Source of the DNA: Aspidapion aeneum
Taxonomy: Eukaryota > Arthropoda > Insecta > Coleoptera > Brentidae
Assembly (NCBI GenBank): GCA_963576565.1
Contig: OY755045.1
Coordinates: 10,353,977-10,417,976, forward strand
Reading direction: 5' to 3'
Length of the DNA: 64,000 nt
The notes below the pieces were generated by a model. The model made no database searches, was not told where the DNA came from, and saw only the letters and a program-made list of their open reading frames with translations. This document shows, piece after piece, positions 46,209 through 57,900 of the stretch (position 1 is the first letter of the stretch; every line of letters begins with the position of its first letter). The position numbers and the translations under genes are program-made.

Positions 46209-46678
46209 TTGTTCTTAATTTTCAAGACAAAATACAAAATAAAAGATAAAATACAAATTAATAGAATAAATGAAAGAAAAATAAAAAAACTACGCTTATC
46301 ATATTCAGCTAATGAATACAATAGAATAAGCAATGGTAGTGAAGAATTCCAAGAGCTTTATTACATTAATGTAGATCAAAAGAAACCTCAAGAAAATGGT
46401 CATTTAACAGAAACTTCCTTAATAGACTCCCTAGAACCGAACAATGGGTATCACCATCACCACCATCACAAAAAGCATCATCATCACCATCATCATCACC
46501 ACAAGAATGATGATAGACACACGTTTCCAGATGCGGATTTTGTTTAACCCAAAGGAAAATTACAAATAGACATTCCAGATGAGTCCTCAGAAGGATATGG
46601 GACTTTCAGGAATGGACCATTCTTCATTGATAAGGACAATATGAACCACATCTGTTACAGAAGGGAGAGTGAGCCATA
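46209..46678 (+). pseudogene. Array unit 5: copy with premature stop
   Basis: The frame from 46209 runs through the long His run HHHHHHKKHHHHHHHHH to DADFV and then stops at TAA 46545-46547 (CAA to TAA change). The original stop equivalent is at about 46676. The long His run makes it the unit most like the parent exon. Confidence 0.75.
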
Positions 46679-46757
46679 GGTTAGGTGTTTGTAACATTTT
46701 GTAAATAGTTTTTTGTAAATTAATCTTGTTTGTTTAATAAAATTTTTAAAAAATTCT

Positions 46758-47010
46758 TATTTAGCTAATGAATATAATAGAATAAGCGATGGTAGTGCAG
46801 AATTCCAAGAGCTTTACTACATTAATGTAAATCAAAAGAAACCTCAAGAAAATGGACATTTAACAGAAACTTCCTTAATAGACTCCCTAGAACCCAACGA
46901 TGGGTATCACCATCACCACCATCACAAAAAGAATCATCATCGCCATCATTATCACCACAAGAATGATGACAGACACACGTTTCCACAGGCAGATTTTGTT
47001 CAACCTGTGG
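46758..47010 (+). pseudogene. Array unit 6: truncated copy
   Basis: It begins within the ANEYNRIS region, joined directly to the shortened 3' UTR of unit 5 (its spacer is missing). It has HHHHHHKKNHHRHHYHHK and is cut off after ADFVQP. Unrelated AT-rich sequence follows. Confidence 0.8.
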
Positions 47011-47604
47011 TTAGTGTTGGTGAAAGAGTCGCGGTAATCAAAAAGGAAAAAATGAGACAAATTCTTGAAATTTCATGCTTGCGACAGAGGGAATGTTGTA
47101 GGCATTTTCAGATTTTGCAAAAAGCTCTTTTTCTAATAAAAATTATATTTTATAAAAAAAACTATGAGCTAAATTATATTATGACACAATTTCAAAACAA
47201 AATTTTCAAATTATATTTTTAATAAATATTGGCTCTTAAATTATTTGATATCCTCTGCATCTTATTTGTAAGTTTGTTTTTACCCTAGTTGTTTTGGAGC
47301 AAGAAGAACGTTTTTCATTCAAATTTATACCACACAACTGTAACAATAAACTGCACTTTTTGATTTTGCACAAAGGTAAGAAAATTCAAAATTACAAAAT
47401 ATTACAGTATTGGCCAATAATTTAGCAACTACTTAAAACTTTTTGGAAATCTTATTTCCCAAATCATGTGCTACAGCGATTTTTGTCATTTGTCACGTTA
47501 AACAAAAACCTAAATGCATTTTTAGGTAAAATTTACTAACACCATTCGAAAGAGGAATCCAAAATCTCCAGAAAAAATTTATTAGAATTGGACAATTTAG
47601 AAAA
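47011..47604. other. No gene recognised
   Basis: AT-rich spacer between the convergent SLC6 and MCAT genes. A 71-codon frame at 47007-47222 starts inside the array and shows no domain. Confidence 0.5.
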
Positions 47605-48343
47605 TACTCTGCCAATATATGGGCCCCTAAGCTCACACTAGGTACTATAGTTATAGTGTACGTGTGAGCTAATATAACTAAAAACTTTAATATATATTAT
47701 TCAACTCCAGACTAAATTACCTCTCGTTTGATACCACACAAGCCATGTTTTGACTTAAACTCAAATTTTTGAAACTCCCCCCCCTTAAAAAAAAATAAAA
47801 ATTAAAATGTATTTTGTTCAACTCCAGACTCAATTACCTTTCGTTTGATATCACACACGCCATATTTTCACGTAAACTCTAATTTTTGAAATTTACCCCC
47901 ACCCTTTTTTTTAACTAAAATTTATTTTGTTTAACTCCACACTTAATTACCTTTCATTTAATATCACACACGCCATATTTTCACATAAACTCTAATTTTT
48001 TAAATCCACCCCCACCCTTTTACTTGGCTTGTGTTGGGTGGATTTTGTTCATTTTTAAACGGGACCATCTCGACCTAAGACCCAGGCTAGGTACCAAATT
48101 TCATTGAAATCGGGCAAGCGGTTTTTGAGTTATGCGCGTTGGTCGTTACAGACAGACATACAGACAGACAGACATACATACAGACAGACAGACAGACAGA
48201 GAGACGGCGCGACAAAAAAGTTTCAAAATCATCTGAAACGCAAAGATATATAAAAATTTTTGAAATCGGAGCAACTTTTTTTTTCTCGAAAAAATTAGGA
48301 TCACCATAGCTCACACTACTATAGTATAGTATATGTGTGAGCT
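47605..48343 (+). mobile_element. Family B non-autonomous element
   Basis: It runs from TACTCTGCCAATATATGGGC to ATGTGTGAGCT, flanked by AAA on both sides. It has the same hairpins, repeated CCCCCACCC-ended units, conserved core and a mixed CAGA/CATA tract (48150-48204). It lies between the two convergent genes. Confidence 0.82.
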
Positions 48344-48399
48344 AAAATTGCTAAAACATCCAAAATAGGCAAAAGTCGCAAAATTTAAACTTTTTTATC

Positions 48400-48600
48400 T
48401 ATACTATACTTTCTGAAATTACTATGGAATTATCATAAATCGGTACAACAGTTTAGGAGCTATCGTGTTGCGAACAGACATACACACAGGGACAGACACC
48501 ACAACGATATTGCTAAAATAGGTCAAAATGCACAAATTTTCTGTCGAAAACAATACTTTCTCTAGTCATTGTTGCGCGGACTAGAAGGCAAAAATCGATG
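48400..48600 (+). mobile_element. Family A fragment
   Basis: Right half only: AATCGGTACAACAGTTTAGG, AGCTATCGTGTTGCGAACAG, CGATATTGCTAAAATAGG and an end TTGCGCGGACTAGAAGG. Confidence 0.6.
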
Positions 48601-48764
48601 GAGCACGTGAGCTGAGAAATAAATTGAAGTTTTTCAAATAATACATTACTAGTTTTTTGATAGATAGATTTTCTACAGTTTTCGGTAGTTCCTTAGTTAT
48701 TGGCCACTACTGTATGTCTTTTTTAACTGTCAAATGATGTAAAATATCATCAATTTACCTTGCG

Positions 48765-48932
48765 TCAAGCTTCTATACTGAAACACGTATCCCAAGCTTT
48801 CGCATTCACTTGTTTCAAAGTTGTTTTCAGCTGTTGTCCTGGCCCACACTCAAATGTCCTCGGAAAGTGTTCTCCTGATGTCCTTTCGTATATGCTATGT
48901 AGAAGTTGTTCCCATTTTACGGGTTTTACTAT
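48765..48932 (-). CDS. MCAT: MCAT terminal exon
   Basis: Acceptor TTTTCAG before 48932; TGA stop at 48767-48765. It encodes IVKPVKWEQLLHSIYERTSG, FPRTFECGPGQQLKTTLKQV and WDTCFSIEA. The acceptor is part of an RTE target-site duplication, so a second copy of the same acceptor lies at 49413/49414. Confidence 0.95.
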   Translation of the reverse strand: MVKPVKWEQLLHSIYERTSGEHFPRTFECGPGQQLKTTLKQVNAKAWDTCFSIEA

Positions 48933-51900
48933 CTGAAAAGTAAGTAAAAGCAATGTCTTAACAGTATTTTATGGAGCAGAGAAATATAAAAGACTGTAAA
49001 ACTTAACATATATGAAACAATGGTGAAAAGCACGCTGTTGTATGGAAGAGACTTGTCGCGTAACAGAAAAATACAAAACAAAAATGGAAAATGTCGAAAT
49101 GGATGCAATAAGAAGATCAATGAGAATATCTAGAACGAGGGAAGCATAACGGATGACATCACTAAACGACAACTGATATGGTACGGCCATGTACAACGGA
49201 TGAACGACGAAAGATTATCAAAGCAGGTCCTAGAATGGCAACCAATAGGGCGCACAAAAAGAGGGCGTCCTAAACTAGAATGGCAACATTCAATCCAAAG
49301 ATAAATGAGTCAAAAAAACTTGACGGAAAATGATTGTCAGGATTGAAGGAGGTGGAGAATAGGCGTCGGACAACGTAGAAACACGTTCTAAACCGACATT
49401 GTCGTAGTACTATCTGAAATTGAGAAAAAAAAATACTTATGGTTGTGGGGCCAATGGTATACTGTGGGATAGTTGTGGAAGATTTTTTTAAACCCCTCCA
49501 CATCGATTGATAATAAATCACACAAGTTTTAGACACTGGTGAAGATTGTGTAATCTGAAAATCAAACAAGTTTCGTGGCTAATCGGGCAAAAAGGAGTTT
49601 TTTTGTTTCCCTTATATTTTTCCGTGGGTAGCCTGAAAGCTTAACATCACGGGGGTCCAAGATCTAATGGACACCTAATAAGTGTTGACAGTTAACCGTT
49701 TCGTCCTTATGGGACTCCTCAGAACACTGCTGGTCAATGTGACAAATCTTGCGAAGTTAATCAGACGGTTTTGTCTCTAATTAAATGTAATTATTGAGCA
49801 AACTATAGCAAGAGGCGCCATCTACCGAGATACGAGAGAAACAAAAAACTAAAAGCAGGCGAAAACACTGCTATACAATATCGATCAATGAAAAGATCGA
49901 ATGCAAATAAGTGTTGATCCGGCCTGAAAGACAAAGAGCTGTCGTAGGTCACGGACTATAGTTGTTTTCTTTTATTTGCATTCGATCTTTTCATTGATCG
50001 ATATTGTAGAGCAGTGTTTTCGCCTGCTTTTAGTTTTTTGTTTCTCTCGTATCTCGGTAGATGGCGCCTCTTGCTATAGTTCGCTCACTAATTACATTTA
50101 ATTAGAGACAAAACCGTCTGATTAACTTCGCAAGATTTGTCACATTGACCAGCAGTGTTCTGAGGATTCCCATAAGGACGAAACGGTTAACTGTCAACAC
50201 TTATTAGGTGTCCATTAGATCTTGGACCCCCGTGAGGTTAAGCTTTCAGGCTACCCACGGAAAAATATAAGGGAAACAAAAAAACCCCTTTTTGCCCGAT
50301 TAGCCACGAAACTTGTTTGATTTTTAAATTCACGGGTACGAAATTCCACGTTTATTGTGTAATCTATTACCAATCAATCTAGGGTAGTTTTAAAAAATCT
50401 TCCACAACTATCAAACGGGACAATGGTAAGGAAATGTACCGTAAATGTTTTTGGTGGGTTTCCTGTATTTCTATCGAGCAGGGCTGTGACTCTACATATA
50501 GCTGTACAGCGTGTCCCATTTTCGATGGGATTAAATGGGAAACTCGGTTATTATTAAAGATATCGATTTTCTGATTGCACCTTACCGTGCTCTTTTTTGG
50601 AGCCCTTAAAAATGGTGTAATCAGATTTTTGCTATACCCCGTGGTTTCGCTAATACAGGGAGTTTTTAAAAAAATTTCATTTTAATTAATTCCTTGTATC
50701 TCGCTTATTTTGCAAGATATTTTTATTCTGTAAAAACCTTTCTATGGCAACTTTTTTATAGCAAAATAATGACGTTGTCAATTTTTTTAAATATTGTTTA
50801 GTTTTTGAGATATGGTATTTATCATAAAAAAATTAAATACGGACCTGGATTTTTTTTATTACTACTTAGATTGTTTCCATGCTATTATTACCTTAAAATG
50901 ATAAAACTTTAATATTTTTTTGATTTAAGGTTAAAAAAAACTATTTAATATTTGAAAAAAAAATTCTAGTCCGAACCTGGAAATTTCCAACGTAATTATA
51001 AATTAAAAATTGCAATACACACTAGTTGACCGATTTTTAGTTTATCTGTTTGAAAGTATAGCACAGCAGGTCGTGAAATTTACAAAACAAAAGCGTGGAA
51101 TTGACATTGTCATTTTACTTGCCATTTTTGTGAATGGCATACAATTATTTTAAACTGGCTAGAAATCGACCATATCCAGATTTTGAAAAATGTGATATGT
51201 TTGACTGCTTCATTCAAGCAACAAAATCCCAATATTTAAATGGCAAAAATATTTTTATGCAAAATGCGTTAAGAAAAATTACTCAAAAATGCCAACAATG
51301 TCTTACATAATGGTGATCAGAAAAATTAGTTATTTTTTATAATTTGTTTTTTTTTGTATTTTTCGTAGACTTTGTTTCAAATAAATCTGTAAATTAACGT
51401 AAAACCATTTTAATATGCTAAGTATCAAAACAGTTAAACTAAAAATTTTTTAACTAGCAATTTTTAATTTATATTTATGTTGGAAATATCCAGGTACGGA
51501 CTAATTTTTTTTCTAAATATTAAATATTTTTTTTTACCTTTGCTTTAAATTTTTATTATTTTATGATAATACCAGCATGAAACCAATCAAAATAGTAATA
51601 AAAAAATCCAGGTCCGTATTTAATTTTTTTTATAATAAATACCATATCTCAAAAACTAAACAATATTTTAAAAAGTTGACAACGTCATTATTTTCTTATA
51701 AAAAAGTTGCCATGAAAAGGTTTTTACATAATAAAAATATCTCGCAAAATAAGCGAGATACAAGGGATTATTAAAAATACAATTTTTTCAAAAACTCCCT
51801 ATATTAGCGAAACTACGGGGCACAGCAAAAATCTGATTACGCCATTTTTAAGGGCTCAAAAAAAGAGCACGGTAAGGTGCAATCAGAAAATCGATATCTT

Positions 51901-54900
51901 TAATAATAACCAAGTTTCCCATTTAATCCCATCGAAAATGGGACACGCTGTACATCAAATTCAAAATACTCTTCAATCTGTCAAATGCTAATCTTACCTG
52001 TTTAGGCAGCTGCCTCCTAATATGCTCAGCGTTAGCGTACTTCTTGCCATCCACATTTGAGTAAACGCTGATCACAGGGTCCTTGATGTCAGTTTTGTTC
52101 AGGGCTTTGCGAAAAGGTTCAAGAGCAGGGGCCATCAAGTTAGAATGGAATGCCCCACTTACCGGCAGTCTTTTTACTTTTTTAATTTGGAATTCTTTGT
52201 AGTTTTTTTCGAGAAAGTCAAGCGCCTAAAAATTATACAAGGGTATCAAGTACAAGCCAAAGTAACAAATCCTAGAGACCCTGTATGTTTGACATATTTT
52301 AAGAAGAAGCTCTGCATATGCATATAAATTTTCTGAAGACGTTAAGTCTGTGGAGGCGGTGCAGATGTTATATCGGAATAAAAATATTAAATATAGTAGG
52401 CAAAAATCTCATTATAAAGGTTTTAAAATAACAGTTTTTGGGCAGAGTTTTGCAAATTATGAAAAAATATTCATTAATTAAAAAATAGACCGGTATACTG
52501 TGGACTATTTGCGTTAGATGCCATTTAGCATTTCTGCAACTTGCGTTTCTACATAAGGCACTTTAGTCAAATTTGACGGTAACATTACTACTCACATCAA
52601 AGTGCAACAAAAAAAATTATATTTCTTATTGCCCCATTCCGATGTTACTTATTACCACACGATAGTCAAAACGAAGGAGTAATACGAAACATTTCCATTG
52701 TAAACTACTTGTTTAACACAATAAAAACCACAAACAAAGTATTAACACGGCAGGCAGAGATTTCCTTTAGACAAAAATAATATTCACAATACTAGTAGGT
52801 AGTAAATGAAATGTTCGAGCACAAATGCTACGATATAAATACACACCTAGGAGGTAGGCAGAGTTCTGAACTATGGAAATTCATTTCTACAGTAAAAACC
52901 CAACAAAAGAAAAAGTAAACATCCAGATCATCAAACCAGAACAATGGACAGAACACTATAAGGGACTGCTGCAGGAGAGGAGACCCGAATATCTGGCAGC
53001 CTCTCCGAGGAGAGACATAGAAGTACATGGAGAGGAAGTAATCATCGAAAAAGAAATGATAAGGAATAGTATTAAAAAGCTTAAATCCGGAAAAGCTAGC
53101 GGACCTGGAGGAATATATAGATCAGAGAAACTACTCGAAAATCTCACATATATTATTAATCAATGCATAAACGGACATCCAGTACCTGATGATTGGAAAA
53201 TTGCATTCATATCCTCAATACATAAAAAAGGAAACAAGCTGAATTGCAATAATTACAGAGGAATTTCAGTAACCAGTACTCTAAGTAGATTGTACAGTAG
53301 AATTCTTAGAGATCTAATAGATAATGATTTTCATGAACAAGAAGAAGAAGAGCAAAGTGGGTTTCGTGCAGGCAGATCTTGTAGTGATAATGTTTTTTGT
53401 TTTATACAAGTAATTGAGAAAAGGAGCGCCAGAAATATAGAAACTCATTTTACCTTTGTGGACCTACAAAAAGCATATGATACCGTTCCAGTAGAAAAAT
53501 TATGGACAGTGTTAGAGCAGACTAATATCAATCATACATACATAAAAGCAATAAAAGAACTATACAAAGGGTCAAAATCTAAAATTAAAATTGGAAATCG
53601 ACTTTTAAAAGAATTCCTGGTAACGAAAGGCTTAAGGTTGTATCTTTCCAACTCTTTTTAAAATATATATCGCAGTAGTTCTAAAAAACTGGAAACGCAA
53701 AGTACACGGCATGGGAATACAACTTAACGACCGATTTACCATATACACACTACAGTTTGCTGACGACCAAGTAATTGTAGCTAATGATAAAGAAGACATG
53801 GAGTATATGATAAAAAAGTTAACGGAAGAATACCAAAAGTGGGGGTTGACAGTGAACGTGGACAAGACACAGTACTTATGTATTGAAAACGAATCAAGTG
53901 AATTAGAACTAGAAAATGGACAACCAATATCTCCATGTAATGAGTATGTATACTTCACATTTGATAAGACGGGAACAGACTGTAAAGAACTGGAAAAAAG
54001 AATAGTAAAAGCAAAAAAGGTTATTGGTTGTCTTAACAGTATTTTATGGAGCAGAGAGATAAAAAAGAATGTAAAATCTAACATACATGAAACAATGGTG
54101 AAAAGCACGCTGTTGTATGGAATAGAGACTTGTCACGTAACAGAAAAATACAAAGCAAAAATGGAAAGTGTCGAAATTGATGCAATAAGAAGATCAATGA
54201 GAATATCTAGAACAGATCATATAAGAGATGAGATCATAAAAGAAAGAATGGGAACCGAGGGAAGCATAACGGATGACATCACTAAAAGGCAACTGATATG
54301 GTACGGCCATGTACAACGGATGAGCGACGAAAGATTACCAAAGCAGGTCCTAGAATGGCAACCAATAGTGCGCAGAAAAAGAGGGCGTCCTAAACTGGAA
54401 TGGCAACAGTCAATCCAAAAATCAATGAGTCAAAAAAACCTGACGGAAGATGACTGTCAGGATCGAAGGAGGTGGAGAATAGACGTCCGACAACGTAGAA
54501 AAACGTTCTAAACCGACATAGTAGTAGTAATATTCCCCCATCTTCCCCTAATGAATATTTCGATTTTAATAGTCTTGCACACCAAACGACAAATAACTGC
54601 ACCGTCGTCGGTGTCGAATAAAACCGTTACCAAAAAGGCTATTTCGAAATGTCAAATATTGCAAAAATTATCGTTGTCGGTGAAGTTTTGTTAAAGTTAA
54701 ATTTGACACGTCCAAAAACTATCTAATATCTCTATAACAAGAATTGACAGCCTTCGCCGTTTTGGTTGGGCTGCCTAACAAGTTGCCTACACTTTGTTTG
54801 AAACTCGTAGACAATGATTGTGTAGAAACAAAATTTCGGACTTCCATTGTCTTTATTTATTTTAAAACACGACGTTTCGGTTAGTAAGTATCTCTAACCG

Positions 54901-57900
54901 TTATCAAGTGTAAACTAAACAATCTAGTCTCTAGGCTACTACTTATACTACTTGGTGTGCAGTCAGGTGTGACGGCCCGCCCCCTTTTTTAATCCTAAGA
55001 TGCCTGTTTTCCTGACTGAATGATGACGAACTACAAAATTTTCTACACCATTTAAACGGTATTCGACCAACAATCAAGTGCACCATGGAAATTGAAAAAG
55101 ATTCGGCCTTACCTTTTTTGGATGTTCTTGTCAAACGATTAGACAGAAACATTCAAACCACTGTATATAGGAAACCTACACACACGGGACAGTACCTAAA
55201 TTTTAAGTCTAATCATTCTGTTGCAACAAAACAAGGAGTTATAAGAAGTTTGTATTTAAGAGCCCTAAATATTTGTAGTAATAATGAAGAATTAACCACA
55301 GAAATTAACAACATTAAAAAGGACTTACCACAGAATGGTTATTCCGAGAAATTAATAAACTCAACGATATTTAAAATTAAAAACAAACTAAATGTACCAA
55401 ATTCTCAAAATAATAATCTATTAGGTGTTATTAACATTCCATATGTTCAAGGGATTTCAGAAAACATAAGACGAATAGCTAAACACTATAATATAAAAAC
55501 AGTATTTTCTTCGGGAAATACGATAAGAAGTTTTGTAACTAAAACAAAACCAGACAATCCCTCAAATAATAAGGAATGTATTTACCAAATCCCGTGTGAG
55601 TGTAGTAAATCATATGTAGGTGAAACGAAACGCCCTCTTCAGGTTAGAGTAAATGAACATCTAAAAAGTACCCAATTAGTGGATATTGAAAAATCCGGTT
55701 TAGCAGATCATGCATGGTCAAATGATCACAGGATTCAGTGGTCAGAAGCTAAAGTTTTACATAAGGAGTCGCATTGGCGAAAACGAAAGTTTATTGAAGC
55801 TGCGTATATAATGCAGAATAAAGAAGTTTTCAGTCAACCAAGCACGGACATACCAAACATATGGAAACCAGTCCTTAAAGAAAACAGGCGTCTTAGGATT
55901 AAAAAAATAAAAAAAAAGGGGGCGGGCCGTCACACCTGACTGCACACCAAGTAGTATAAGTAGTAGCCTAGAGACTAGATTTTTTAGTTTACACTTGATA
56001 ACGGTTAGAGATACTTACTAACCGAAACGTCGTGTTTTAAAATAAATAAAGACAATGGAAGTCCGAAATTTTAGTTCTAAGTTGCCTACAAGTGTCCATC
56101 TTTTCTTATCCATATTTCAGTTTTTGCAATAGTAATGTAATGTAACACACACCCTTTTTTTTGGTTGGTTGTGAAATACAACTTCTAGCCGCTCTAGAGT
56201 TGTAAAATCTCTAGGTAAAGCAGAACCCAAATTAAAAGATCAAAGGGAAACTCCAAAATACTTTATGGAATTCCCCAAAAAAAGTATTTTGGACTTTTCA
56301 TTTTTTCTTTGTATTCAATTTAAAAAAAATAAAAATTCTTACAGACTCACTTCCAGCGACAACTTTGCAATGAGGATAGAGATAGTTGGCTATTTGACAC
56401 TCGGGCACCTCGTCACCTTTATCTGTGGCCCATTCTTTGGCTTTTTTGCAGGCAAAGTTCACTTGACTGTCGGGCCCGTAAAACACCGTCAACATGCCGC
56501 CTTTGTAAGTCTCGCTTACTAGCTGCATTGCTTCTGCGCGAATTTTGACCAGCTGTAATGCTGAAAGATAAAAAGATAATGCCAAGAAAAACTACAAAAT
56601 GCTATATCTTATTACAGAGTTGTCAACATTTTTTTTTAAATTGACTGCATTTCCAGGTATTTGACAAGGTGTGAATAAGAGGCTTAACATAAGACAGTAG
56701 AATTTTGATGATCTAAAAAAAATATAAATAAGCGTTAATCTGGCCTGAAAGGCAGAAGAGCTGTCGTAGGTCACGGATTAGTTTGTTTCTTTTTATTTGT
56801 AATCGATCTTTTCATTGATCGATTTGTATAGCAGTTTATTTTCGCCTGCTATTGTTCTGGTTTCTCTCGCATCTCGGTAGAAGGCGCTTCTCGCGAGAGT
56901 TTTCTCACTATTTACATAGGATTAGAGACAAAATTGTCTAGTTAACTTCGCAAGAGTGTCACATTGACCAAGCAGTGTTCTGAGGAGTCCCATAAGGACG
57001 AAACAGTTAACTGTCAACACTTATTAGGTGTCCATTACATCTTGGACCCCCGTGTGGTTAAGCTTTCAAGCTACCCACGGAAGAATATGAGAGAAACAAA
57101 AACTCCTTTTTACCCGATTAGCCATGAAACTTGTTTGGTTCAAAAATTTATTTTAATTTTCTTTTGTAAAATTTTGTGTTTATAATGTGTGATAATTCGT
57201 AAAAAAATTGATCAAATACCTATTGCAAACGTTATTTAGCCAGACTGGATCTGCTTAAATTTGGAAAGAAGCAATGGAACATTTTTTGATCAGAATGAAT
57301 CACAAAACTATTTGGCGTTAAAATTAACAGTTTTTTTTCAACCTTGATAAATTCTTCCTTGGAAACAAAAAACTTTTGACATAAAATTATTTGAACCTTT
57401 TGTCTACTTGTGACCTTCCTTACTGTAAAATACTTACGACTGGGCGAGGTACACGGCCGAACACTTGGCGAACAGTCGTGGTCGGATCGGACGTCTATTT
57501 TAGGTAGAATTGTCTATTTTATAGGATCGTTTCTAGGATACGTTCGTTGACGTTCACTGCACTTGATGAGAGAGCGAAAAAAATATTCTTCCAGACTGGG
57601 ACTTACAAATATGAAACTGTGTCAATAAGAGTAAAAGTAGGGACCAGGCCAGTTTTTTGTAGGCATAGACCACTACCTCTGGCATATAAGAAGCAGGTAG
57701 AAGATCAAATAAATGTCATAGTTAAGGACGGCATTTTGGAGCCAGTTTTAGCTTCAGAATGGGCTACCCCCATAGTGCCAGTTAGGAAGGCTCTGGAGTA
57801 CATAAATTTTGCTTTGACAAAAAAATGAATGACCCATAGACAATGAAAAAGTGTTCGGCCGTGTACCTCGCCCAGTCGTAAGTATTTTACACTTACCATC

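Larger units (their letters stand above)
44126..47010 (+). repeat. Tandem array of the SLC6 terminal exon end plus 3' UTR
   Basis: The unit includes the exon segment from the SANDNNNRISNGS region to the stop, the 3' UTR (GTTAGGTGTTTGTAACATTT, AATAA-type signals) and a spacer of about 100 bp. Stop codons or their equivalents lie at 44516, 45054, 45588, 46122 and 46678, spacing 538, 534, 534 and 556. A sixth unit (46758-47010) is truncated. Units 2 to 4 encode a shorter His run plus a NDDNDD insert. Unit 5 has the long His run like the parent exon but carries a premature TAA at 46545. Confidence 0.95.
54826..56073 (+). mobile_element. Penelope-like element with inverted terminal repeats
   Basis: About 190 bp at the left (54826-55018) are the reverse complement of the right terminal repeat (55882-56073), the inverted arrangement often seen in 5'-truncated Penelope-like elements. 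Between them is a coding frame for the end of the reverse transcriptase and a GIY-YIG endonuclease. Hammerhead-like motifs lie in both repeats. It lies in an MCAT intron. Confidence 0.9.

Noticed and set aside
47007..47222. 71-codon frame after the array
   Set aside because: It starts inside the truncated last unit and runs into AT-rich DNA without any domain.
53632..54108. Minus-strand 158-codon frame (also 60656-61195, 35114-35476)
   Set aside because: Antisense of the RTE-like coding region, recurring at each RTE copy.
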